Shown here: positions 7,606 to 16,020 of the stretch, piece after piece | How the letters are laid out: every line of letters starts with the position of its first letter | Numbering within the stretch: position 1 is the first letter of the stretch | Origin: Sphingomonas crocodyli | GTDB lineage: Bacteria > Pseudomonadota > Alphaproteobacteria > Sphingomonadales > Sphingomonadaceae | NCBI RefSeq assembly: GCF_004005865.1 | Contig: NZ_SACN01000001.1 | Coordinates: 2,356,001 to 2,420,000 of the forward strand | Length of the DNA stretch: 64,000 bases | Direction: 5' to 3' | Position numbers and translations under genes: made by a program | Notes under the pieces: model-generated | What the model was told of the DNA's origin: nothing | The model's input: the letters and a program-made list of their open reading frames with translations, nothing else | The model's database searches: none

Positions 7606-8316
7606 ATGTCCGAAGACCGCCCTGCCCTCGCCACCCGTCTCGTTCCCGCCGCTTTGATCGCGGTCGGCATTGCGGCCGGCGGTTTCCTGATGGGTGACGG
7701 CCTCGTCCGCGCGCGCCATGCCGATCGGGCGGTGACGATGCGCGGCCTTGCAGAGCGCGACGTGACCGCCGATCTCGCGACGTGGACGCTCGCTTATTCG
7801 GCCAACGGCCCCGATCTTGCCGGCAATCAGGCGAAGATCGATCAGGATACGAAGGCGATCCGCGCCCTGCTCAACGCCAATGGTTTCAAGGATGACGAGA
7901 TTTCGGTCGTCGGCGTCAATGTCAGCCAATTCCGCAACAATGACGGCAGCCCCAACATCACGATCCGCCAGCGGCTCCAGTTGCGGACGCCCAAGGTGAT
8001 GCAGGCCAAGAAGGCGTTCGCGCAGCAGGCCGATCTGGTGCGGCAGGGCGTCGCGCTGGAGGATGGATCGGGGATGACATACAGCTTCACCAAGCTGAAC
8101 GACGTCAAACCCGCGATGATCGCCGCCGCCACCCGCGACGCACGCGCGGCCGCCGAACAGTTCGCCAAGGATTCGGGCACCAGCGTCGGCGCGATCCGGC
8201 AGGCGACGCAGGGCTATTTCTCGATCGGCGCGCGCGACGGCGAAGGATCGTCGGGCAGCGACACGCCCTTCCAGAAGGTGCGTGTCGTCACGACGATCGA
8301 TTTCTATTTGGATTGA
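7606..8316 (+). CDS. SIMPL (DUF541) domain-containing protein, membrane-anchored or exported
   Basis: 236 residues from the ATG at 7606, chosen because AGGAG lies 8 bp upstream; the in-frame ATG at 7600 is too close to it and the open frame further upstream is repeat DNA. The N-terminus has one hydrophobic segment (LVPAALIAVGIAAGGFLMG). The rest is the SIMPL domain: VTMRGLAERDVTADLATWTL, then KDDEISVVGVNVSQF, ending PFQKVRVVTTIDFYL. Members form periplasmic or outer-surface oligomers and have been linked to oxidative stress; a precise role is unknown. It is convergent with fumarase across a repeat. Confidence 0.85.
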   Translation: MSEDRPALATRLVPAALIAVGIAAGGFLMGDGLVRARHADRAVTMRGLAERDVTADLATWTLAYSANGPDLAGNQAKIDQDTKAIRALLNANGFKDDEISVVGVNVSQFRNNDGSPNITIRQRLQLRTPKVMQAKKAFAQQADLVRQGVALEDGSGMTYSFTKLNDVKPAMIAAATRDARAAAEQFAKDSGTSVGAIRQATQGYFSIGARDGEGSSGSDTPFQKVRVVTTIDFYLD

Positions 8317-8329
8317 ACCGCCCTCTCCT

Positions 8330-8437
8330 CGTCATTGCGAGGAGCCGAAGGCGACGCGGCAATCCAGGCCCGCACTTGAGATGGTCGCGACCATCTCAAG
8401 TGCGGGCCTGGATTGCTTCGCTACGCTCGCAATGACG
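8330..8437. repeat. CGTCATTGCGAG palindromic repeat (family C), copy 1
   Basis: Terminal inverted repeat CGTCATTGCGAG / CTCGCAATGACG flanks inner arms CAATCCAGGCCCGCACTTGA and inverse. It fills the gap between convergent SIMPL and fumarase genes. Confidence 0.9.
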
Positions 8438-8459
8438 AGTGGGGGTGTTGCCCCCGCCC

Positions 8460-9983
8460 TCATGCATTCTCGAGCAGCTTTTCCTTGGCGATCTTCTCAC
8501 GCCACACCAAAGGCGCGGTGTGGTGCACGCTCTCGCCGGTCGCATCGACCGCCACCGTCACGGGCATATCCTTCACCGTGAACTCGTAGATCGCCTCCAT
8601 GCCGAGATCGGCAAAGCCCACGACCTTCGATTCCTTGATCGCGCGCGCGACCAGATAGGCCGCGCCACCGACGGCCATCAGATAAGCGGCCTTGTGCTTC
8701 TTGATGCTCTCGATCGCCACCGGGCCGCGCTCGGCCTTGCCGACCATCGCGATCAGGCCGGTCTGCTCCAGCATCATGTCGGTGAACTTGTCCATGCGGG
8801 TCGCGGTCGTGGGGCCGGCCGGGCCGACCACCTCGTCGCGCACCGGATCGACCGGGCCGACATAATAGATCACGCGGCCCTTGAAATCGACGGGCAGTTC
8901 CTCGCCCTTCGACAGCATGTCCTGGATCCGCTTGTGCGCAGCGTCACGGCCGGTGAGCATCTTGCCGTTCAGGAGCAGGCGATCGCCCGGCTTCCACGAT
9001 GCGACGATTTCGGGCGTCAGCGTGTCGAGATCGACGCGGATCGATTCCTTCGAGGGCGCCCATTCCACCTTCGGCCAGTCGTTCAGGTCGGGCGTTTCCA
9101 GATAGGCGGGGCCGGAGCCGTCGAGGTGGAAATGCGCGTGGCGGGTCGCGGCGCAGTTCGGGATCATCGCGATCGGCTTCGACGCGGCGTGCGTCGGATA
9201 GTCCATGATCTTGACGTCGAGGATCGTGGCGAGGCCACCCAGACCCTGCGCGCCGATGCCCAGCGCGTTGACCTTGTCGAAGATCTCGATGCGCAGCCGC
9301 TCGATATCGTTCTGCGGCCCGCGCGCCTTCAGATCGGCCATATCGATATCGCCCATCAGCGATTCCTTGGCCAGCGTCATCGCCTTCTCCGCGGTGCCGC
9401 CGATGCCGATGCCCAGCATGCCGGGCGGGCACCAGCCCGCGCCCATTTGCGGCACCATTTCCAGCACCCAGTCGACGATCGAGTCGCTGGGGTTCATCAT
9501 CTTGAACTTGGACTTGTTCTCGCTGCCGCCGCCCTTGGCCGCCAGTTGCACCTCGACATGGTGACCGGGCACCATTTCGACGTTCAGCACGCAGGGGGTG
9601 TTGTCCTTGGTGTTGACGCGGCCGAACGCCGGATCCTTCAGGATCGACGCGCGCAGGCGGTTTTCGGGGTTCAGATAAGCGCGGCGCACGCCTTCATCGA
9701 CGACGTCCTGCAGGCTCTTGTCGCTCTCCAGAACGCACTGCATGCCCCATTTGATGAAGACGGTGACGATGCCGGTATCCTGGCAGATCGGGCGATGCCC
9801 CTCCGCGCACATGCGGCTGTTGGTCAGGATCTGGGCGATCGCGTCCTTCGCGGCCGGCCCCTGCTCCTTCTCGTACGCATCACCCAGCGCGCGGATATAA
9901 TCCATCGGGTGATAATAGCTGATGAACTGAAGCGCGTCGGCGACGCTCTCGAGCAGATCGGCTTCCTTGATGATTACGCTCAT
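8460..9983 (-). CDS. Class I fumarate hydratase (iron-sulfur)
   Basis: 507 residues from the ATG at 9983 (MSVIIKEADLLESVADALQF). It interconverts fumarate and malate in the TCA cycle. Cysteines for the oxygen-sensitive [4Fe-4S] cluster are in HRPICQDTGIV, GWCPPGMLGIGIGG and IPNCAATRH. The N-terminal alpha and C-terminal beta domains, separate subunits in some organisms, are joined in one chain, with GRVIYYVGPVDPV and VGPAGPTTATRMDKF in the C-terminal part. An in-frame upstream extension to 10106 runs into repeat DNA and is rejected. Repeats flank the gene on both sides. Confidence 0.95.
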   Translation of the reverse strand: MSVIIKEADLLESVADALQFISYYHPMDYIRALGDAYEKEQGPAAKDAIAQILTNSRMCAEGHRPICQDTGIVTVFIKWGMQCVLESDKSLQDVVDEGVRRAYLNPENRLRASILKDPAFGRVNTKDNTPCVLNVEMVPGHHVEVQLAAKGGGSENKSKFKMMNPSDSIVDWVLEMVPQMGAGWCPPGMLGIGIGGTAEKAMTLAKESLMGDIDMADLKARGPQNDIERLRIEIFDKVNALGIGAQGLGGLATILDVKIMDYPTHAASKPIAMIPNCAATRHAHFHLDGSGPAYLETPDLNDWPKVEWAPSKESIRVDLDTLTPEIVASWKPGDRLLLNGKMLTGRDAAHKRIQDMLSKGEELPVDFKGRVIYYVGPVDPVRDEVVGPAGPTTATRMDKFTDMMLEQTGLIAMVGKAERGPVAIESIKKHKAAYLMAVGGAAYLVARAIKESKVVGFADLGMEAIYEFTVKDMPVTVAVDATGESVHHTAPLVWREKIAKEKLLENA

Positions 9984-10060
9984 GCCCACGCTCCGCTGCC
10001 CCGGATGAATGTTGCGATGCCTTTGCGCCGCTTTGTCGGGAAATCCAAGACCCCTCACCT

Positions 10061-10169
10061 CGTCATTGCGAGGAGCCGAAGGCGACGCGGCAATCCAGGC
10101 CCGCACTGGAGATGGTCACGAACCTCGTTGGGTTCGGGCCTGGATTGCTTCGCTACGCTCGCAATGACG
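10061..10169. repeat. CGTCATTGCGAG palindromic repeat (family C), copy 2
   Basis: Same inverted termini as the copy at 8330 with GGCAATCCAGGCCCGCACT inner arm. It ends 2 bp before the leuB stop codon, between co-directional leuB and the fumarase gene. Confidence 0.9.
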
Positions 10170-10171
10170 AA

Positions 10172-11212
10172 TTAAAGGACGGCCAGCACCGCGTCGCCCA
10201 TCTGCGCGGTCGTCATCGTACCGCCAAGATCGGGCGAACGCGCGCCGCCGGCCAGCGCCTTGGCGACCGCCGCCTCGATCCGGTCGGCCTCGTCCGGCAG
10301 GCCCAGCGAGTAACGCAGCATCATCGCCGCCGACAGGATCGTCGCCAGCGGATTGGCCTTGCCATGCCCCGCAATATCGGGCGCCGAACCGTGGATCGGC
10401 TCGTACAGCCCCTTCTGCTTGTCATCGAGCGACGCGGACGGCAGCATCCCGATCGATCCCGCGCACATGCTCGCCTGATCCGACAGAATGTCGCCAAACA
10501 GATTGCCGGTGACGATCACGTCGAACTGGCCCGGATTGCGCACCAGCTGCATCGCGCAATTGTCGACATACATGTGGCTCAACTCGACATCGGGGAAGTC
10601 GGCCGACATCTCGATCACCACGTCGCGCCACAGCTGCGATGTTTCGAGGACGTTGGCCTTGTCGACGGAGCACAGCTTGCCGTTCCGGGCCTGCGCAGTT
10701 TCGAAGCCGACCCGCGCGATGCGGCGCACCTCGCCCTCGTCATAGGACATGATGTCATAGCCTTCGCGCAGCCCCGCCGCGGTGGTGCGCATGCCCTTTT
10801 CGCCGAAATAGACGTCGCCGTTGAGTTCGCGGACGATCACCATGTCGATCTGGGTCGCGACCTCGGGCCGCAGCGCGGAGGCATCGGCCAGTTCGGGAAA
10901 CAGCTTGGCCGGGCGCAGGTTCGCGAACAAAGCCAGCTCCTTGCGCAGCCCCAGGATCGCCTGTTCGGGGCGCAGGTGCCGCTCCAGCTTGTCGCAATCG
11001 GGATCGCCGACCGCACCGAACAGAATCGCATCGGCGCGCTTGGCAAGATCAAGCGTCGCGGCGGGCAGCGGATGCCCCTGCGCCTTATAAGCCGCGCCGC
11101 CGACGGGTGCGGTCTCGTAGGTCAGCTTGTCGGTAACGACATTCAACACGCGGACCGCCTGCTCGACGACTTCGGGACCGATCCCATCCCCCGGCAGCAG
11201 CGCGATCAACAT
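10172..11212 (-). CDS. leuB: 3-isopropylmalate dehydrogenase
   Basis: 346 residues from the ATG at 11212 ([20 protein letters not shown]), full length for the family. It oxidises and decarboxylates 3-isopropylmalate in leucine synthesis using NAD+. Visible motifs are [22 protein letters not shown] (substrate-binding arginines), the Lys/Asp metal and active-site region ([15 protein letters not shown]) and the C-terminal NAD pocket [14 protein letters not shown]. leuC/leuD are not nearby. Palindromic repeats lie immediately before and after it. Confidence 0.96.
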   Translation of the reverse strand: MLIALLPGDGIGPEVVEQAVRVLNVVTDKLTYETAPVGGAAYKAQGHPLPAATLDLAKRADAILFGAVGDPDCDKLERHLRPEQAILGLRKELALFANLRPAKLFPELADASALRPEVATQIDMVIVRELNGDVYFGEKGMRTTAAGLREGYDIMSYDEGEVRRIARVGFETAQARNGKLCSVDKANVLETSQLWRDVVIEMSADFPDVELSHMYVDNCAMQLVRNPGQFDVIVTGNLFGDILSDQASMCAGSIGMLPSASLDDKQKGLYEPIHGSAPDIAGHGKANPLATILSAAMMLRYSLGLPDEADRIEAAVAKALAGGARSPDLGGTMTTAQMGDAVLAVL

Positions 11213-11282
11213 ATTGGAAGCCCTCCGATTGCAAACTCGGGGGGGCCTATGCGGCGTGTTGGCAGGCGAGGCAAGCCACTGG

Positions 11283-11406
11283 ATCCTCCCCGGCACGGGG
11301 AGGGGGACCATGCGGAGCATGGTGGAGGGGGCTGGAGGCTGGACGTGTCGCCCGTGAAAATCCCCCTCCACCGCTTCGCGGTCCCCCTCCCCGTGCCGGG
11401 GAGGAT
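11283..11406. repeat. Long palindromic repeat, CCTCCCC family (A), copy 2
   Basis: Starts ATCCTCCCCGGCACGGGGAG and ends with the inverse CTCCCCGTGCCGGGGAGGAT, with inner ACCATGCGGAGCATGGT. It lies between recO and leuB, 2 bp from the recO stop. Confidence 0.9.
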
Positions 11407-11408
11407 TT

Positions 11409-12017
11409 TCAGGTCGCGATCCGCTTCACCCGCTCGATCAACCGTTCGCGCGCATCGAGCGCGGAAGCGCGGCGACCGGACAATATGTCGTCCGACAGCA
11501 ATCGCCCGCTCTGCCGCCAGCCGTTCAGGATATCCGGCCAGTCGGCGCCTTCCGCCGGCGGCATAAGCCCCGCCCCATAGCCAAGCCCCGCGACCACCAG
11601 CATTTCGTAGCGCAGCGCCGCCAGCGCCCAACCGCGCGCAGACGGCGCATATTCGACCGCCGCCAGCGCCGCTTCGAGCGCCTGATAGAGATCGGGAAAC
11701 GGCTCGCGTTCGGGCAAGGCCACCGCAGTCAGCGCGCACAGCCAGTCGATCGCCGCCGCCGGCAGCGGCTCGGCCAGCAGCCCCGCGCGGCTGTGCGAGA
11801 GTTCGACGGTCAGCGCCGGGAGTTGATCCTCGGTCCGCGCGCGATATTCGGCCGCGACCAGATTGCCCGGCGACAGGATCGGCCGGATGCGCCGCGATCG
11901 TCCGCCGCGCACATAGCCCGCGACCAGCCCGTCCTCCGGCGTCAGCGCCCGCACCACCGCGCCATGTTCGCCATGCAGCAGGACGGAACAGACGATCGCG
12001 GGGCAGCGGATGAGCAT
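11409..12017 (-). CDS. recO: DNA repair protein RecO
   Basis: 202 residues from the ATG at 12017 ([22 protein letters not shown]). The N-terminal OB fold is followed by [10 protein letters not shown] and [20 protein letters not shown], and then by the helical domain ([13 protein letters not shown]). RecO helps load RecA on SSB-covered DNA in the RecFOR pathway. No four-cysteine zinc site of the kind in some RecO proteins is visible. It is somewhat shorter than the usual 230-250 residues. It is in the same strand series as uvrC. Confidence 0.85.
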   Translation of the reverse strand: MLIRCPAIVCSVLLHGEHGAVVRALTPEDGLVAGYVRGGRSRRIRPILSPGNLVAAEYRARTEDQLPALTVELSHSRAGLLAEPLPAAAIDWLCALTAVALPEREPFPDLYQALEAALAAVEYAPSARGWALAALRYEMLVVAGLGYGAGLMPPAEGADWPDILNGWRQSGRLLSDDILSGRRASALDARERLIERVKRIAT

Positions 12018-12033
12018 GGAGGAGTGCTTAGCA

Positions 12034-12163
12034 ATCCTCCCCCGCCAGGGGGAGGTGGCATGCGCAGCATGACGGAGGGGGAGGACAGCGAAGCATATCG
12101 AGTTGGTCGCCACCCTCCCCCTCCGTCGCCTTCGGCGCCACCTCCCCCTGGCGGGGGAGGATC
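12034..12163. repeat. Long palindromic repeat, CCTCCCC family (A), copy 3
   Basis: ATCCTCCCCCGCCAGGGGGAG at the left with its inverse CTCCCCCTGGCGGGGGAGGAT at the right; inner GGCATGCGCAGCATGACGGA and CCGTCGCCTTCGGCG. Located between recO and the deacetylase-like gene. Confidence 0.9.
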
Positions 12164-12169
12164 AGGAAG

Positions 12170-13153
12170 TTAAGCCCCCCGCTCCGCGACCTGGTTCGAC
12201 CAGATCTGTTCGACCATCCGGCCGAAGCGGCGCAGCGCGCTGTTGGGGAGCATGTCCGATCGGACGTCGAGTTCGACTTCGTCGAGATCGGAAAAGAACA
12301 CTGTCGGGAATCGATCACGACAGGTCGACAGGAAATCGCACAGAGCCTCGAACCGGCGGACATGGACGCGGTTCGGCGCGGTGCCGGTGCGGTTGGCCAG
12401 TTCGAAGCTGTGGCTGACGATGTTGACCACCGGCAGGCCCGCCGCCCCCGCATGGCGGATCGCCGCCTCCAGTTCGCCCAGCGACACCGCGCACACCTGC
12501 AAATGGCGGGTCTGCGGGCCATCGCCGATCAACGTCACCGGCACCTCAGTCACACCCAGATATTCCACTGGCGTGATCTGTTCGCGCGGCAGATCGATCG
12601 AGCTGGGCCACGGATGTTCGGAGCCGTTATGGCTGCTGTCGAAGCGGAAGCCGAGTTCGGCCAGCACGCGCAGCGTATCGTCATTGGCGGCATAGCTGCC
12701 CGCGCGGAACGCGCACGGCTCGGGCACGCCCGCTTCCATCAGCAGCTCGCGCGCCTTCGTGATCATGTCGCGCTGCTTGTTCAGATCGTAGCTGTTGAGT
12801 TCATACTCGCCGACAAGGATGCCGTCGCGCGGCCCGTACCAGCGCGGGTGGAGATGCAGCTGCACCTCCTGCCCCGCCGACAGGATCGGATCGACCATCC
12901 GCTTGATCGGCTCGATCCCGTAGAGGCAGGCCGGCATCGGATCGACGAAGAAGCACGCCTTCAGCGCATACTGCGCCAGCACCCGCAACTGATAGGGAAC
13001 GCCGACCCCGGCCGCCTCATAGGAGCGCGCATAGCCATCGATCCAGTCGCCCGGCTGCTCCTCGGTACGGATCGTCAATTCCGTATCGATGGTGAGGAGG
13101 ACGCGCGTCCTGGCGTTGTCGTCCGGGGTAATTGCGGGCGGCATGACCGTCAT
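12170..13153 (-). CDS. Polysaccharide deacetylase (NodB-like) family protein
   Basis: 327 residues. NodB-type motifs are visible: LLTIDTE near residue 20 (catalytic Asp and metal Asp), EVQLHLHPRWYGP near residue 95 (histidines), and CAFRAGSYAANDDTL (motif 3). Members hydrolyse N- or O-acetyl groups from polysaccharides such as chitooligosaccharide, peptidoglycan or exopolysaccharide. No signal peptide is apparent, which would fit a cytoplasmic sugar-modifying role. It begins 9 bp after the uvrC stop on the same strand, so it is likely co-transcribed with uvrC, although no functional link is known. Confidence 0.82.
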   Translation of the reverse strand: MTVMPPAITPDDNARTRVLLTIDTELTIRTEEQPGDWIDGYARSYEAAGVGVPYQLRVLAQYALKACFFVDPMPACLYGIEPIKRMVDPILSAGQEVQLHLHPRWYGPRDGILVGEYELNSYDLNKQRDMITKARELLMEAGVPEPCAFRAGSYAANDDTLRVLAELGFRFDSSHNGSEHPWPSSIDLPREQITPVEYLGVTEVPVTLIGDGPQTRHLQVCAVSLGELEAAIRHAGAAGLPVVNIVSHSFELANRTGTAPNRVHVRRFEALCDFLSTCRDRFPTVFFSDLDEVELDVRSDMLPNSALRRFGRMVEQIWSNQVAERGA

Positions 13154-13162
13154 ATTGCACGC

Positions 13163-15085
13163 TTACCCTGCCGGATGAAAGAAATCGTGAATCGATTGCG
13201 CCATAGCCGTTGAAACGCCCGGCGCGGCTTCAAGGTCCGCCAGCGACGCGCTGCGCACGGCCTTGGCGGTGCCGAAATGCATCAGCAGCGCCTTCTTGCG
13301 CGCGGGGCCGATGCCCGGAATGTCATCGAGCGGGCTTTTGGTCAGGTTTGCCGCGCGCTTGGTGCGGTGCGCGCCGATCGCGAAGCGGTGCGCCTCGTCG
13401 CGCAGCCGCTGCAGGTGGAACAGCAAGGGCGAGTTCATCGGCAGCATCGCCTCGCGCCCGCCGGGCAGGTGGAAATGCTCGCGCCCCGCATTGCGATCCG
13501 GCCCCTTCGAGATGCCGACGACCGCGACGTCCTGCACGCCCATCTCCTCCAGCACCTCGCACACCGATGAAAGCTGTCCCTTGCCGCCGTCGATCAGCAG
13601 CAGATCGGGCCAGTCGCCCGATCGCCGTTCGGGATCCTCGCGCTCCAGCCGGGCGAAGCGGCGGCCGAGCACCTCGCGCATCATCGCGAAGTCGTCGCCG
13701 GGCTTGGTGTCCGGATTCTTGATGTTGAACTTGCGATAGGCGTTCTTGCGGAAGCCCTCCGGCCCCGCGACGATCATCGCGCCGACCGCATTGGTGCCCA
13801 TGATATGGCTGTTGTCGTACACCTCGATCCGGTCGGGCGGCCCTTCCAGTTCGAACAGGTCGGCCATCTCCTGAAAGATCTTGCCCTGCGTGGTCGATTC
13901 CGCGAGCCGCCGGTCCAGCGCCTCGACCGCGTTGCGCTGCGCCTGCGCCATCAGCTTGCGCTGCTCGCCGCGCTGGGGAACCTTGATCACGACCTTGCGG
14001 CCTGCTCGTTCCTTCAGCGCCTCGGCCAGCAATTCGCTCTCCGCCGGATCGCGATCGACCAGGATCAGGCCGGGCGGCGGCACCTCCTCGTAAAATTGCA
14101 TCAGGAAGCTTTCCATCACCTCCTCTTCCGGCACATCGGCGGTGTGCGCGGGGAAGAAGGCGCGGTGCCCCCAATTCTGCCCGCCGCGAATAAAAAACGC
14201 CTGGATACCCACCGTGCCCGCCTTGGCGTGCATCGCGAAAACGTCGGCGTCGCCCACGCCCTCGGCATTGATCGCCTGATTGCCCTGAATGAAGGTCAGC
14301 GCGCGCAGCCGGTCGCGGTAGATCGCGGCGAGTTCGTAATCCATCGCCTCGGCCGCGGCGCTCATCGCCTCGCCCAGCTTCTTTTGCACCTGGGTCGATT
14401 TGCCGGCGAGGAACGCCTTGGAGTCCGCGACCAACTCACCATAGGCATCCGCGCTGATCCGATCGACGCACGGCCCCGAGCAACGCTTGATCTGATAGAG
14501 CAAACACGGCCGGTCGCGATTGGCGAAGAAGCTGTCGGTGCAGCTTCTGAGCAGGAACAGCTTCTGCAACGCGTTGAGCGTGCGCGTCACCGATCCGGCG
14601 CTGGCGAACGGCCCGTAATATTGCCCCTTCGCCCGCCGCGCGCCGCGATGCTTCTGGATGCGCGGGAAGGCATGATCCTCGCGCAGCAGGATGAAGGGGA
14701 AGCTTTTGTCGTCGCGCAGCAGGACGTTATAGGCAGGGCGATAGCGCTTGATCAGCTGCGCTTCGAGCAGCAGCGCCTCGGCCTCGCTGCCCGTCGTCAC
14801 GACCGTCATCGATCGCGTCTGCGCGACCATGCGTTGCAGGCGTTTCGAAAGGCGCGCGACCTGGGTGTAATTGGTCACGCGGTTGCGCAGCGCGCGCGCC
14901 TTACCGACGTAAAGCACCTCGCCGCGCGCATCCTGCATCCGATAGACACCGGGGCGGACGGGCAAGGTGTTCAGCACATTGCGGATCGCGGCGACACCCG
15001 CATCGAGATCGGGCGCGTCGCTGCCGCGCACGGTATAGACGTTGCTCTCTTCGTTGAATCGGTCGGTCGGCGGGGTCTTGGTCAC
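13163..15085 (-). CDS. uvrC: UvrABC system protein C (excinuclease subunit)
   Basis: 640 residues, normal for the family. The N-terminal GIY-YIG nuclease domain (RPGVYRMQDARGEVLYVGKA) makes the 3' incision. Then come the four-cysteine-like region (CTDSFF, CLLYQIKRCSGPC), the UvrB-binding motif near residue 245, and the RNase H-like 5' nuclease half (IEVYDNSHIMGTNAVGAMIV, LLLIDGGKGQLSS). C-terminal helix-hairpin-helix motifs (LDDIPGIGPARKKALLMHF) finish the chain. It acts in nucleotide excision repair. No LexA-like box was seen near its start. Confidence 0.97.
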   Translation of the reverse strand: MTKTPPTDRFNEESNVYTVRGSDAPDLDAGVAAIRNVLNTLPVRPGVYRMQDARGEVLYVGKARALRNRVTNYTQVARLSKRLQRMVAQTRSMTVVTTGSEAEALLLEAQLIKRYRPAYNVLLRDDKSFPFILLREDHAFPRIQKHRGARRAKGQYYGPFASAGSVTRTLNALQKLFLLRSCTDSFFANRDRPCLLYQIKRCSGPCVDRISADAYGELVADSKAFLAGKSTQVQKKLGEAMSAAAEAMDYELAAIYRDRLRALTFIQGNQAINAEGVGDADVFAMHAKAGTVGIQAFFIRGGQNWGHRAFFPAHTADVPEEEVMESFLMQFYEEVPPPGLILVDRDPAESELLAEALKERAGRKVVIKVPQRGEQRKLMAQAQRNAVEALDRRLAESTTQGKIFQEMADLFELEGPPDRIEVYDNSHIMGTNAVGAMIVAGPEGFRKNAYRKFNIKNPDTKPGDDFAMMREVLGRRFARLEREDPERRSGDWPDLLLIDGGKGQLSSVCEVLEEMGVQDVAVVGISKGPDRNAGREHFHLPGGREAMLPMNSPLLFHLQRLRDEAHRFAIGAHRTKRAANLTKSPLDDIPGIGPARKKALLMHFGTAKAVRSASLADLEAAPGVSTAMAQSIHDFFHPAG

Positions 15086-15123
15086 GCCGACGATCTAGGA
15101 CGTTCCGCCCGGCGTTTGAAGGG

Positions 15124-15384
15124 CTAGGCGATCAGCCCCATCGCCGCCTGCGGATAGGCCATGCCGCCCGCGAGCAGGATAGTGATCGAAAGCCCCGCGC
15201 GGACGATGCCCGACGGCGCCCAATCGCCGAAGATGCCATCCTTCTTGCTCCACAGGATCGGCAGCGCGACGATGCCCGAGGCCGCTATCGCCCAGACAAG
15301 CGTCTGCGGCAGCGAATGCGCGATATGCGCCCGCACTGCGGCCAACAACATGGCCCACGCCCAGATCCAGCCGATCGCGCCCAT
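15124..15384 (-). CDS. Small hydrophobic membrane protein, unknown
   Basis: 86 residues, almost wholly hydrophobic, with two or three predicted membrane segments (IGWIWAWAMLLAAV, TLVWAIAASGIVALPIL, AGLSITILLAGGMAY). It lies 38 bp upstream of uvrC on the same strand. It has no recognised family. The hydrophobic pattern and sensible codon use support a real gene, but an alternative frame covers the same DNA. Confidence 0.5.
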   Translation of the reverse strand: MGAIGWIWAWAMLLAAVRAHIAHSLPQTLVWAIAASGIVALPILWSKKDGIFGDWAPSGIVRAGLSITILLAGGMAYPQAAMGLIA

Positions 15385-15436
15385 CGGACCGGCCTTAGCG
15401 GAAGGGTGTGAGGAAAGAGTGAATCACGTCCCAACT

Positions 15437-15556
15437 CGTCATTGCGACCCCGGACTTGATCCGGGGGAAGCAATCCAGGCCCGAACTGGCGAGGTTCGCG
15501 ACCATCTCCGGTGCGGGCCTGGATTGCTTCGTCGCCTACGGCTTCTCGCAATGACG
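15437..15556. repeat. CGTCATTGCGAG palindromic repeat (family C), copy 3
   Basis: Termini CGTCATTGCGA and GCAATGACG with inner CAATCCAGGCCCG and CGGGCCTGGATTGC. The left arm also carries CCCCGGACTTGATCCGGGGG, a sub-palindrome not seen in the other copies. It stops 8 bp before the response-regulator stop codon. Confidence 0.88.
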
Positions 15557-15564
15557 AGGAAAGA

Positions 15565-15912
15565 TCAGCGCGCCGCGATCCGGTCGATCGCTTCTTCGAA
15601 CATGCCCAGGCTGCACGGCTTGCGCAGCAGGATCGACTTCTCATCCTCCGGAATCTGGTCGGTGCCGCTGAAGTAGATGACGCGCAGATCGGGCATGTTT
15701 GCCCGCGCCATCGCCACCAGCGACAAACCGCCCAGATCGCCGGGCATATGGATGTCGGTGACGAGCAAATCATAGGCCGCACCACGCTCGCGAAGGCGCA
15801 TCAACGCCTCCTCGCCGCCCGACGCCGGAAAGACGTCATGGCCCAGCGCGGCCAGAAGATCGACCGTCACCTCCCGCACGAGCGGATCATCTTCAACGCA
15901 CAAAATCTTCAT
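15565..15912 (-). CDS. Single-domain response regulator
   Basis: 115 residues from the ATG at 15912 (MKILCVEDDP), preferred over the ATG at 15924 because GGGGAA is better spaced. It is a complete receiver domain and nothing else: acidic pair ED at 7-9, phospho-acceptor Asp53 (LLVTDIHMPG), Ser82 (YFSGT) and Lys98 (LLRKP). With no output domain it probably acts by protein-protein contact, as in CheY- or DivK-like phosphorelays. No histidine kinase is adjacent, so its partner is unknown. The upstream 100 bp are AT-rich. Confidence 0.9.
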   Translation of the reverse strand: MKILCVEDDPLVREVTVDLLAALGHDVFPASGGEEALMRLRERGAAYDLLVTDIHMPGDLGGLSLVAMARANMPDLRVIYFSGTDQIPEDEKSILLRKPCSLGMFEEAIDRIAAR

Positions 15913-16020
15913 ATTCGACGCCATTCCCCAATCACGCCGATACGCATGAAAGCTGACAATAGTTTAGAACTTATAGAAAAAAATCCCGCAATATGTATGC
16001 AAACGATATCAATTGATGTC

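Noticed and set aside
8330..10169. Repeat copies as an IS element or CRISPR remnant
   Set aside because: They are about 110-bp palindromic units without any transposase gene, and are not evenly spaced.
15086..15123. SOS box upstream of uvrC
   Set aside because: GTTC occurs once but no second GTTC is at the right spacing.
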